Shown: positions 18,535 through 26,948 of the stretch, one piece after another
Numbering within the stretch: the first letter of the stretch is position 1
How the letters are laid out: every line of letters starts with the position of its first letter
NCBI GenBank assembly: GCA_015063085.1
Contig: SUTD01000003.1
Coordinates: 32,001 to 96,000 of the forward strand
From: Methanocorpusculum parvum
GTDB lineage: Archaea; Halobacteriota; Methanomicrobia; Methanomicrobiales; Methanocorpusculaceae
Length of the DNA: 64,000 bases
Direction: 5' to 3'
Notes under the pieces: model-generated
Told to the model about the DNA's origin: nothing
The model's input: only the letters and a program-made list of their open reading frames with translations
Databases searched by the model: none
Position numbers and translations under genes: made by a program

Positions 18535-20655
18535 ATGATACAAAAACTTCTCAGAGTAATTCTTAACATATGTTATATTCTTCCGTATGTACTGCTCGCA
18601 GCACCTATTGCAGTGTATCTTTTCCTCCTGTTGAACGGAAACTTTAGCTGGATGTTCAAAGGACTGCCGCTATTCATATCTCTGGTCCTTGTATCAATAA
18701 TTCTGATAATAAACAGGAAATCGATATTCTCTGGTGATTTGAAACTCTGTTCAGAAGTTTATCTGTCAGAAAAATTCTCACCGCAATGGCTTTTGAAGAT
18801 ATTTGGCATTTTATTCTCTGCTGCTTTTGTCTGGATTCTGGTAACAGACACGCGCGATGCGATATTTCTTCTGTTTATCATCGCACTGTATTCTCTCATA
18901 GTATTGCAGATATTTGCAAAAGAATCAGGCAAGCGTTTCACTCCGCTTATTCTTCTTGAACTGATGGCAGTATTTGTTCTCCAGGTATTCTCCACGCTGT
19001 TTACCCATGCATATTACTATGGATGGACTGATGTTCCAGTACATTTAAACTGGATTCAGACGATTGTGGAAAGCGGGCATGTTGAATCCATTCTTGGGCA
19101 GTATACAAACTATTGCCTCTTCCATATTGACTCAGTGATGGCATCGCTGCTTTCCGGTCTTGATACCTATACAACCCTTTATCTTACTGCAACACCGCTT
19201 ATCATTGTATCAACTGTCTTCATCTACCATATTGCAAAGCACTTTACCAAATCATCTCAGTTGCCGCTTCTTGCTTCTTTCTTCTATGTAATGATTCCGG
19301 TTATCATTCAGTATGCTGTTTATCCAATGCCGAGGATGCACTCCACCATTGCTTTCATCATCATTCTTTACGGCATGTTTAGATGGGGTAAGGAGTTTAA
19401 ATTCTCTCATCTCCTTCTAGTGTTGTTTGTTATGCTGTATATGGTACTGGTACACCATGCGCAGTTAATTCCTGTTGCATTGATGATGACGGGGATTTTT
19501 GTTTTCCTCCTTATTTACCGCTACAGATTCACTCTTCTGCAGAAACTTACTCTTGGCTTCTTCTATCTGGTATCAGCAGTTGGTTTGCTGGTTGGTCCAT
19601 ACGGTGCGCCATGGGTTTCCAAATACCTTGAAAAGATTTTACAGAGTGTTCCATCCACACCTGTTATAAACCCATCCAATCCTGGAACTGATATCCCGCA
19701 GGTTGCTGTTCCCTCAACCCCTGTAATCCCCGGTGATGTTCCAGGAAGTGTCGTCGAAGAAGTCATTGAATCCGGCGGCTCTTCCGGAAGTGTTTTCGCT
19801 CAAACTTCTGCGGCTGAATCTCTTGATGCTTGGAATCAAGTTTTAATTGGAGAATTTGGAGTTTCTGCCTGGTTTAGCCTTATCTCAACTGCAATGATGA
19901 TTGTCTTCATCCTCTTTGGGATTTACTATCTTCTGTCTCCAAAGATGATGAATAAGAAAATTGCCGTCTTTGGTATGTTTGGTATTGTTTTGACTCTTGT
20001 CTTTGCCCCACATGTTGCAGAAATTGTTGAATCATGGCTGAGTACGGATTTAGAGTTAGATCGGCTTCGTTTGGTAATGTCACCTGTCTATGCGGTAATT
20101 ATGGCTGTTGGTTGTGCAGTTATTGCAAATCTTGTTTCCTCTATGAAAAATGATAATGGAAGAAAAAGAGGAGTGCCTGTTGCCATCTTGCTCTGCATAG
20201 CATTAATTGTGGCTTCTCCTATCATGGCTGAATCACGTGATAGTACTGCATTTGATGGGCTGATGATTGCTGACACTGATTATTTCACCGAAACTGAAAT
20301 GGTAGCTTTGAATAGTCTGGAAGAATACATTCCTGCTGGTTCATCCATCTATACTGACCAGCCTGTAATGAGATATTATCCAGGTTCAAAGGGATATCTG
20401 AATTATGATATGGCATATTTTTCTTTCAAAAATGGCGGAGACAAACTGTATTCAGAGAATGTGGATGTTCCACACCTTGTAGAATATGTCATTGTTCGTG
20501 ATGATCGATATGAACTGAGTGGTTTGTGGTACGCTGATTCTAATGGAAAAAGTGTGAGAATAACTCCTACGGATGAGAATACGCTAGTTCTATTTGAAAA
20601 TGTAGTTATGATGGCTAAGGTATACTCTAGCGAGAGTATATGGGTAGTTCATTGA
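18535..20655 (+). CDS. Large polytopic membrane protein, GT-C-like
   Basis: This 706-residue protein has about 13 membrane segments. Early ones are at residues ~10-65 and ~85-155, with a YYYGWTDVPVHLNW loop after TM5 carrying the Asp/His residues expected for a lipid-sugar-using enzyme. A Pro/Ser/Val-rich extracytoplasmic linker (about residues 375-425, VPSTPVINPSNPG repeated in varied form) precedes a second membrane block and a C-terminal domain of ~130 residues. The plan matches its divergent partner at 16297-18288, although the two are not close in sequence. A glycan transfer or polymerisation role is plausible from context but unproven. Confidence 0.75.
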   Translation: MIQKLLRVILNICYILPYVLLAAPIAVYLFLLLNGNFSWMFKGLPLFISLVLVSIILIINRKSIFSGDLKLCSEVYLSEKFSPQWLLKIFGILFSAAFVWILVTDTRDAIFLLFIIALYSLIVLQIFAKESGKRFTPLILLELMAVFVLQVFSTLFTHAYYYGWTDVPVHLNWIQTIVESGHVESILGQYTNYCLFHIDSVMASLLSGLDTYTTLYLTATPLIIVSTVFIYHIAKHFTKSSQLPLLASFFYVMIPVIIQYAVYPMPRMHSTIAFIIILYGMFRWGKEFKFSHLLLVLFVMLYMVLVHHAQLIPVALMMTGIFVFLLIYRYRFTLLQKLTLGFFYLVSAVGLLVGPYGAPWVSKYLEKILQSVPSTPVINPSNPGTDIPQVAVPSTPVIPGDVPGSVVEEVIESGGSSGSVFAQTSAAESLDAWNQVLIGEFGVSAWFSLISTAMMIVFILFGIYYLLSPKMMNKKIAVFGMFGIVLTLVFAPHVAEIVESWLSTDLELDRLRLVMSPVYAVIMAVGCAVIANLVSSMKNDNGRKRGVPVAILLCIALIVASPIMAESRDSTAFDGLMIADTDYFTETEMVALNSLEEYIPAGSSIYTDQPVMRYYPGSKGYLNYDMAYFSFKNGGDKLYSENVDVPHLVEYVIVRDDRYELSGLWYADSNGKSVRITPTDENTLVLFENVVMMAKVYSSESIWVVH

Positions 20656-20698
20656 GATATTTCATCCCCATCATTTATTTTCCAACTAATATCATTGA

Positions 20699-20712
20699 GG
20701 GGTACTAACCCC
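20699..20712. terminator. Possible hairpin between convergent genes
   Basis: GGGGT-ACTA-ACCCC can form a perfect 5-bp stem between the 3' ends of two convergent genes. No T-run follows on the plus strand, so a terminator role is uncertain. Confidence 0.25.
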
Positions 20713-20765
20713 ACAAACACTATGAATCGTATCCAGATAGTTATAAGTATAGTATCAGTAGACAA

Positions 20766-21668
20766 TTAGTTTCTCCTTAGATTCTTGTATAGTCTGCCCC
20801 ATAGTTCTTTGCTTTGATGAAGATATACAACACTCATATATCGCAGAATAAAGATTGATTTTATACATGACACATAACGAACAACTCTAAATCCTGTTGA
20901 ATTCCCAAACACTATTCCTGAACAAGAAGAGAAAAGATATTTTGTAAAAATATCATGACAGCCTTCTTTAACAAGATTTGGATGAATATATCCATTTGCG
21001 TTGTGAATTAAAGATGGGAAGAGAGGATTATTAGAATCCAATTTTAATGTGATATATCGATTGTAGTGATTCTGATATTCCTTTAAAGCAAACATATGGA
21101 GTTTAGGGTAACCATGCTCCACAGATAATTTCAACAAATCAATGATACATTTCATATAATCATTTGCTTTTCGGATATCCCAGTTAATTTTCTTGTGTCC
21201 AACTCTGTAACAATATGTTTGAAGTTGGGATGCATAGAATGAACCAACAGTTGTCATCACATTCACAAAAAACGGCAGGTCCTGTCCTCGTAAATAATCA
21301 GGAAATACAATTCCATGATCCATCAACATCCTACGAGAATAGATGAAACGCTGATAGAAAAAAGATATTTGATAATCTGAAAAACTCACCATTCCAGAAG
21401 AGAAAAACACGTATTCATTGGAAGGTGATAATATTCCATCATCCCAACATATGAGTGATCCGCCAGCAATATCAACATGGAATTTTTTCGCAGAATTATA
21501 TAATTCTTCTAAGACGTTTGCAGAAGGATACCAATCATCTGAATCCATAAATGCAATATATTCGCCTCTTGCAATCTGCATCCCTTTATTCCGTGCAGCC
21601 CCACTACCTTTATTTTCCTGTTGTAAAATTCTGATTCTTGAGTCCTGTGAATTCTTCTCTAGTAGGAT
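20766..21668 (-). pseudogene. Headless GT2 glycosyltransferase, silent cassette of a probable inversion switch
   Basis: This reading frame gives 300 residues of GT2 sequence with no start codon for its N-terminal core. From 21668 it reads ILLEKNSQDSRIRILQQENK, SGAARNKG and then FMDSDDWYP, so the DSDD motif is present. The first ~48 residues (the ISVIIPIYN strand and DDGSTD loop) are missing. Upstream of 21668 the frame runs into the neighbour's promoter and hits TGA at about 21719. The first ATG (21581) would give 271 residues lacking half the nucleotide-binding fold. The 5' end, 21613-21668, is an exact inverted copy of 21886-21941. Inversion of the segment between would supply a promoter and 48 codons in frame, giving a normal 348-residue GT2. 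An ordinary truncated pseudogene is the alternative. Confidence 0.8.
21613..21668 (-). repeat. Left arm of 56-bp perfect inverted repeat
   Basis: The reverse complement of this stretch equals 21886-21941 at all 56 positions. It begins (inner edge) with ATCCTACTA, which is half of the 18-bp palindrome found in the three regulatory modules. Both arms are read in the same codon phase of their genes. Confidence 0.95.
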
Positions 21669-21885
21669 AATTGATTTGTAAATAATTTTTGTAAATTTAG
21701 CTATATAGATATAATATCACATCAAATAATTAATACCACACATGAACCCTTTAATCTCAGTAATTATTCCTATATACAATATGTCTGAATATCTCAATCA
21801 ATGTCTCGACAGCATATTGTCCCAATCGCTAAAAGAAATTGAAATAATCTGTGTTGATGATGGTTCGACAGATAATTCTATGGAA
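21669..21885. other. Putative invertible segment carrying the promoter and 5' end of a GT2 gene
   Basis: These 217 bp between the repeat arms hold a promoter-like region, the ATG at 21742 and exactly 48 codons (144 bases) that encode the GT2 N-terminal strand and DDGSTD loop. In the orientation seen here they are joined to the plus-strand body. After inversion they would join the minus-strand body in the correct frame, leaving the plus-strand body headless. No recombinase gene is near; RadA-type homologous recombination or a recombinase elsewhere would be needed. Confidence 0.75.
21710..21717 (+). promoter_or_regulatory. Probable TATA box of the switchable GT2
   Basis: TATAATAT lies about 28 bp upstream of the ATG at 21742, the spacing of a leaderless archaeal transcript. 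It lies inside the segment between the inverted repeats, so it would move with the 5' coding part on inversion. Confidence 0.5.
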
Positions 21886-22857
21886 ATCCTACTAGAGAAG
21901 AATTCACAGGACTCAAGAATCAGAATTTTACAACAGGAAAACAAAGGTGGAGGGGCAGCACGTAACTTAGGATTAAATGTGGCAAAAGGCAAATACCTCT
22001 CTTTTTTAGATTCAGATGATTTCTTTGAACCAGAAATGCTTGAAAGCGCGTACCATACTGCTGAAAAATCTGATGCAGACATAACGATATTCGAATATAA
22101 GATATACAACACAAACACATCACAACACTCAAATAAAAAGCACGGTTTGTCGAATACTGTATTAAACCTCAAACAACCACTATCACACAAAGATATACCT
22201 CAATCCATATTCTCAATAACAAATCCAGCCCCATGGAATAAACTATACAAACATGACTTCATCAAGAGATATAACCTTAGATTTCAAGAAATCAAAAAAA
22301 ACAATGACCTCTACTTTGGGTTTACAACGCTCTACTTTGCAGAAAAAATAGCTATTCTCAACAAACCTCTCTTATCATATAGAACCGGGACTGGAACAAA
22401 TACACAAGCAACAACCTACAAAAATCCCAATGATATTTACTATGCCCTTATAGAAGTACACAAACATCTCTCAAATACACCCTCATGGAATTTAGTCGAA
22501 AAGAGTTTTATCAATGAGGCATTGAATCACTGTATCGGGCAGTTAGACAAACTCAGAGAGAGATATCCACATGCATTTGAGGAGTTAAAGACATTGTTGA
22601 ATACGGAAGGTTATGAGAAACTAGGAATTTCAAAACATCCTAAAGCTGATTTTGAAAAAAAATGGAACTACTGGAGATATCAAGAGTATCTCACATGGAA
22701 AGAAGATGAAGATTCCAATCATATAGAGAAAATTAGGAGGCAGTTGTGTTTGTCAGTATGTCAATTCTATTCTCTGGTTGTTTCTCTGATAAACGTGTTG
22801 AGATTTGACGGAGCGAGGGAAGCAACAAAACAAGTTCTGGATTTCATCCATAAATAA
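21742..22857 (+). CDS. Glycosyltransferase family 2, currently expressed partner of the inversion switch
   Basis: This is a 371-residue GT2 enzyme: ISVIIPIYN at residues 5-13, DDGSTDNS at 39-46, and DSDD at about 92-95. The C-terminal half is A+T-rich, basic and helical. Codons 49-67 are the right repeat arm (21886-21941), shared exactly and in the same frame with the headless GT2 on the other strand. Downstream of the repeat the two proteins differ strongly, so they should differ in acceptor or sugar. It ends 6 bp from the convergent flippase gene. In the alternative orientation this body would lack a promoter and N-terminus. Confidence 0.88.
   Translation: MNPLISVIIPIYNMSEYLNQCLDSILSQSLKEIEIICVDDGSTDNSMEILLEKNSQDSRIRILQQENKGGGAARNLGLNVAKGKYLSFLDSDDFFEPEMLESAYHTAEKSDADITIFEYKIYNTNTSQHSNKKHGLSNTVLNLKQPLSHKDIPQSIFSITNPAPWNKLYKHDFIKRYNLRFQEIKKNNDLYFGFTTLYFAEKIAILNKPLLSYRTGTGTNTQATTYKNPNDIYYALIEVHKHLSNTPSWNLVEKSFINEALNHCIGQLDKLRERYPHAFEELKTLLNTEGYEKLGISKHPKADFEKKWNYWRYQEYLTWKEDEDSNHIEKIRRQLCLSVCQFYSLVVSLINVLRFDGAREATKQVLDFIHK
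21886..21941 (+). repeat. Right arm of 56-bp perfect inverted repeat
   Basis: This is identical to the reverse complement of 21613-21668. It lies inside the GT2 coding sequence and starts at codon 49. Beyond the arm the two genes remain partly similar (KG-GAARN region), while on the inner side similarity stops sharply. Confidence 0.95.
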
Positions 22858-22863
22858 ATAGAA

Positions 22864-24336
22864 TTAACCCCACCCCAAATACTCCCTAACCCTCTTTTCC
22901 TTCAGCACTAACCACCCAACATAAACCACTCCAACCCCAACAGCCGCGACACAAACAACCCACTCCGGTAGCACTCCCGATAAACTCAGACAGAACACCA
23001 ATCCAGCCCCTACCACTGACGCCAGAACAGCCTTTTGCACATTTCGCCAAATCACCGCAAACGAAGCACCAGACCGTCTGACAACCACATACCCCATAAA
23101 CCCATACACAAACACCCCGCTAATCATGAACAGGAATAACCCAAGATACGCATTCCCGACAATACCACCAATCAGCAGAGACAGAAATCGCGTGGAAAGA
23201 TTCAGCACATTGTAGAAGAATCCGAAACCCTGAAACTCCATCACGTAGATTAGCTCGCTCATAATTGAAGCAACAAACCAGATCATTGCCCAAAGAGCAA
23301 GAATCTGCGCAAACACTCCTGCTTCGTACCATTCAGAACCAAACACTAATCCAAACAAATTTCCGCCCACCACTCCAAGTAACAAAAACGGCATGACAGC
23401 AACCATAATAAGAACAGAACATATCTCCTCTGTCAGCTGCGGAAGTGTGCCGTCATGCTTTGCAACAGCCCCGCGCTGCAGAAACACCTGACGAATTGAA
23501 CCGCCGATAAAACTCATCGGCATCTGAATCATCGAGAATCCAAGAGTGTAAAGACCAGCAATAACCGGAGAGAAAAATCCGGACAGCATAAGTACTGGGA
23601 GCTGCCAGGAGATGACATTCATAAGATTCGACCAGGTATCAATCAGCGGAAACTTCCGGTATCGTACCATCTGAGATTTGATATTAGAAAGAGAACAGCT
23701 CTCTTTGAGTATCGCAAAATCTGCACGGAGTCCGCGAATAAGTAAGATGATGGTGCCGAGAGTCTGACCTGCAATCTGTGCAGCGATAAGCGACAGAGCG
23801 TGAATCTGTCCTACAAGACCTAACCCAAGTTTACACCCGCTTCCAGTAATTGACTGCAGTGCCTGAGTTGCTGCTTGCGTTCCAAAACGTTTGTTTCTGG
23901 TGTTCCAGTATCTGAGTGCAAGATATAATCCGTCAATGAAAACCAGAAGCGGAATCAGAAGGACATACGGAGAGAGTTCCGGAGTGTTGAAAATATTTAC
24001 AATCCCCTCTCCAAAGAAAAGGAAAACCGGTATCAACACTGCAGTGAAACAGAGGAGAACACCAATACAGGCAAGAAACACTCCACCTGCTTCCTTCTGA
24101 TTTTTCGGCAGAAGAATTGCAAGCTCATAGCGCATGCAGGAGATTACAGTCAGGATGCTGACAATCGAGATGAAAACAGAAGCAACACCATAAATATCAG
24201 GGCTGAAAATACGAGTGATTATAGGAGTGAGACAGATTCCAACAGCCTGCGCTATGATGGTTCCAGTAACTAATTTTCCCACATCACGACCGAAGGACTT
24301 TTTGTCGTTCTTTTGGCTCTCTACAGAATCACCCAT
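22864..24336 (-). CDS. Polysaccharide flippase, Wzx/oligosaccharide-translocase type (MOP superfamily)
   Basis: This 490-residue protein has about 12-14 hydrophobic segments and little loop sequence. The N-terminal GRDVGKLVTGTIIAQAVGICLTPIITRIFSPDIYG is the usual opening of Wzx-like lipid-linked oligosaccharide flippases, with the R.FSP.-YG turn after TM1. It would turn a lipid-linked glycan from the cytoplasmic to the outer face. The first ~15 residues are soluble and charged. It is the glycan-export gene of the cluster, lies 26 bp upstream of galU on the same strand, and is convergent with the switchable GT2 gene. Confidence 0.88.
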   Translation of the reverse strand: MGDSVESQKNDKKSFGRDVGKLVTGTIIAQAVGICLTPIITRIFSPDIYGVASVFISIVSILTVISCMRYELAILLPKNQKEAGGVFLACIGVLLCFTAVLIPVFLFFGEGIVNIFNTPELSPYVLLIPLLVFIDGLYLALRYWNTRNKRFGTQAATQALQSITGSGCKLGLGLVGQIHALSLIAAQIAGQTLGTIILLIRGLRADFAILKESCSLSNIKSQMVRYRKFPLIDTWSNLMNVISWQLPVLMLSGFFSPVIAGLYTLGFSMIQMPMSFIGGSIRQVFLQRGAVAKHDGTLPQLTEEICSVLIMVAVMPFLLLGVVGGNLFGLVFGSEWYEAGVFAQILALWAMIWFVASIMSELIYVMEFQGFGFFYNVLNLSTRFLSLLIGGIVGNAYLGLFLFMISGVFVYGFMGYVVVRRSGASFAVIWRNVQKAVLASVVGAGLVFCLSLSGVLPEWVVCVAAVGVGVVYVGWLVLKEKRVREYLGWG

Positions 24337-24362
24337 ATCTCACAATTCCTGAAATCAGAATC

Positions 24363-25223
24363 TTAGAATCCTTTCATTGTCTCAACAACCAAATCCCTGT
24401 ACCGCTCATCCATCATCAGGAGTTTCAGGTTTGACACAATCCACGTGTCAATATCACCAATATCATACCGGGTGCTCTTCGCGATGACGCCAAGATAATC
24501 CGTGTACTTACTCAGAGCATCCGTCAGCTGAATCTCGCCTTTTCTTCCCGGCTTCGTATGCTCTAAGATCTCGAAAATCCCAGACGTCAGCACATAACGC
24601 CCCATAGCACCAATGTTTGACGGAGCTTCCTCCGGAGTCGGCTTTTCAATAATATCCAGAATCTGATAAACTCTGTCCTCAATCAGACGACCGTCAATGA
24701 TTCCGTAATCCTTGATTTTGTGTTCCGGAACTACCTCAACTCCGATAACCGGTTGCTGGTACTTGACGAGCATATCTGCAAGCTGTGCCGTGCACGGCTT
24801 TTCCCCTTTGTCCGGCAAACAAATAGTGTCCCCTAAGAGAACCGCAAACGGTTCATCTCCGACATGCTGCTTTGCACAAAGAACTGCATCACCTAAGCCC
24901 CGCTGTTCCTTCTGTCTGATGTAGTGGATATCAGCAAGGTCTGAAAGACGCTCACTTGCTTCCAGGAGTTCAGTGTTTCCAGAGTTTGCCAGATGCAGGT
25001 TCAGTTCAGCTGAGACATCAAAGTGATCTTCAATTGCCCGCTTGTTTCGTCCAGTGATGATTAAGATGTCGTCACAACCCGAGGCAACAGCCTCTTCAAC
25101 CACATACTGGATAACCGGTTTGTCCACAACCGGCACCATCTCTTTGGGCATTGCCTTGGTTATCGGGAAGAAACGAGTGCCGAATCCTGCCGCGGGAATT
25201 ACTGCTTTAGTTACTTTTTCCAT
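24363..25223 (-). CDS. galU: UTP-glucose-1-phosphate uridylyltransferase
   Basis: This 286-residue nucleotidyltransferase makes UDP-glucose. The N-terminus is VIPAAGFGTRFFPITKAMPKEM, with the activating lysine region VDKPVIQYVVEEA. The order of motifs, including LLGDTIC and EKPTPEEAPSN, is that of GalU/HasC. I placed the start at ATG 25223, five bases after the ugd stop; longer frames extend into ugd. With ugd it forms a two-step route to UDP-glucuronate. Confidence 0.93.
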   Translation of the reverse strand: MEKVTKAVIPAAGFGTRFFPITKAMPKEMVPVVDKPVIQYVVEEAVASGCDDILIITGRNKRAIEDHFDVSAELNLHLANSGNTELLEASERLSDLADIHYIRQKEQRGLGDAVLCAKQHVGDEPFAVLLGDTICLPDKGEKPCTAQLADMLVKYQQPVIGVEVVPEHKIKDYGIIDGRLIEDRVYQILDIIEKPTPEEAPSNIGAMGRYVLTSGIFEILEHTKPGRKGEIQLTDALSKYTDYLGVIAKSTRYDIGDIDTWIVSNLKLLMMDERYRDLVVETMKGF

Positions 25224-25228
25224 AGAAC

Positions 25229-26497
25229 TCACCAACAGATTCCTTCCGCATCCGGAATCGATAAGATGTGCCTTCCGTCGATAATTGCACGGTTTTTCAT
25301 CTGGTCGAACTCTTTGTCGAGTTTGGTAAACTCCGACCACTCAGTCATCACAAGGCATCCATCCGCATCAGTTAACGCTTCAGCGGCGGTTATAACGTAC
25401 TCTGCAGTTGGGAACAACTTCTGCATGGAATCAGATGCCATCGGGTCATAACAGACCGGCTTTGCTCCTGCGGAAAGGAGCTTTTCGATGACCGGAATGC
25501 TACGGGACTCGCGGATGTCATCGGTGTTGTCCTTGAAGGCGAGGCCGAGCACAGCGATGCGTTTGCCGGCAAGGGTGCCGATTTTTTCTTCCAGAAGGTC
25601 AATCATTCTGAGCGGCTGGAGGTCGTTTACTTTGAGGACGGCATCCAAGAACACCGGCTCCTGGTTTTCCTTTCTGATGATGTCGGCTAAGGCGGAGACG
25701 TCCTTCGGGAAGCAGCTTCCGCCAAATCCGGCACCGGCGTTCAGGAACTTCGGGGATACACGGGAATCCATACCGACGCCTTTCATGACTTCGTAGACAT
25801 CAACGCCAAGCTTCTTGCAGAGGTTTCCGATTTCGTTAGCGAAGGAGATCTTTGCGGCGAGAAGGGCGTTGGAGGTGTACTTGATCATCTCGGCAGCGGT
25901 CGGTTCGACATCGAGAATCGGGGCTTCGATTCCGGCGTAGAGGTTGTGCATGATTTCCGCTGCCTTAGCGTCTGCCGTTCCAATTACGATTCTGTCCGGG
26001 TTCATGAAATCGAATACGGCTCTTCCTTCGCGCAGGAACTCCGGATTCATGCAACACCCGAATGCAAGGTCAGGGAGTTTCTCACGGATGGTTTTGCAGA
26101 CTACGTTTTTGGTCGTTCCCGGAGGCACCGTGCTTTTCACGACAACAACCGGATACTCAGTGTGTGCTTTGGCAAGTTCGTCTGCGATGTTTTCTGCGGC
26201 CTGTCTGATGTAGGTAAGGTTGGCAGATCCGTCCGGGTTCGGCGGGGTTCCTACTGCTATGAATACGGAGTCTGCGGTCTGGACGGACTCGTACGTGGTG
26301 GATGCAGTCAGATTCTGTCCCACGTGGGCTTTCAGGATGTCCTCTAAGCCTTCCTCGTAGATTGGCGGGACGGCACTGTTGATTGCTACGACTTTCTCCG
26401 GGAAGATTTCCACGATGGTGACATGGTGGTTGAGGGTTGAGAGGCATGCCCCGGTGACAAGGCCGACATACCCTCCGCCGATGATAGTTACGTTCAT
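25229..26497 (-). CDS. ugd: UDP-glucose 6-dehydrogenase
   Basis: This 422-residue enzyme oxidises UDP-glucose to UDP-glucuronate with 2 NAD+. It has the Rossmann motif GGGYVGLVTG (residues 7-16) and VGTPPNPDGSANL. The catalytic cysteine is in GAGFGGSCFPKDV. GLAFKDNTDDIRESRS marks the C-terminal domain. It is followed after 5 bp by galU. The product could serve glycan synthesis or, after further steps, archaeal N-glycan acidic sugars. Codon usage is typical of the core genes here. Confidence 0.94.
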   Translation of the reverse strand: MNVTIIGGGYVGLVTGACLSTLNHHVTIVEIFPEKVVAINSAVPPIYEEGLEDILKAHVGQNLTASTTYESVQTADSVFIAVGTPPNPDGSANLTYIRQAAENIADELAKAHTEYPVVVVKSTVPPGTTKNVVCKTIREKLPDLAFGCCMNPEFLREGRAVFDFMNPDRIVIGTADAKAAEIMHNLYAGIEAPILDVEPTAAEMIKYTSNALLAAKISFANEIGNLCKKLGVDVYEVMKGVGMDSRVSPKFLNAGAGFGGSCFPKDVSALADIIRKENQEPVFLDAVLKVNDLQPLRMIDLLEEKIGTLAGKRIAVLGLAFKDNTDDIRESRSIPVIEKLLSAGAKPVCYDPMASDSMQKLFPTAEYVITAAEALTDADGCLVMTEWSEFTKLDKEFDQMKNRAIIDGRHILSIPDAEGICW

Positions 26498-26948
26498 GAT
26501 GTATCAGAGATGGTGAATAATTGTGTATACATTGGACGTATGATTACTTAATGGTAGGGAGAGTATAATACTGTACGTGCATCAGTTAATTTCAGAGGAG
26601 GCAGTACAAGGTTAAGTTGTTTTGGCAGTACCATCTCATCGTACTTTACAAAACAGACTATTTTTCCCAAAAAATAAAATAAGGACATCATAATAATTAT
26701 ACACCACCTGAGATAGATACATGAAATAATTGACAAAAAAAGAGAACGGATTAATCAAAGTTATCACGGGAATACAGCATCAGGAAAATCATCATTGTAA
26801 AAGACCCAATCAAAGCAAAACTGGATGAGGACGGCATTCTCACCATAAGCCTGTTTGACTTCCTGCTGCATGATGACAGTCTGGACTGGTAAGCATAACC
26901 GATACCTCACACCCCACCTTTATCCCTCCTCCCCGCCAATATATACCC
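26498..26948. other. Intergenic region with a short coding remnant
   Basis: This 451-bp gap lies between divergent genes. The first part is A+T-rich with TATA-like stretches. At about 26751-26889 (plus strand) an open frame with no start codon reads KIIIVKDPIKAKLDEDGILT and ISLFDFLLHDDSLDW before TAA. It looks like the 3' end of a lost gene, but I cannot name the family. Confidence 0.4.

Noticed and set aside
20766-21581. Minus-strand GT2 as an intact gene starting at ATG 21581
   Set aside because: That start would remove the first beta strand and DDGSTD loop, and clear GT2 codons continue upstream to 21668 without a start codon.
21648-21668. TTCTTCTCTAGTAGGAT resembling a fourth border palindrome
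   Set aside because: Only the right half matches well, the stretch is coding in both GT2 genes, and no partner site lies 168 bp away. It is reported only as a possible half site of the inversion arms.
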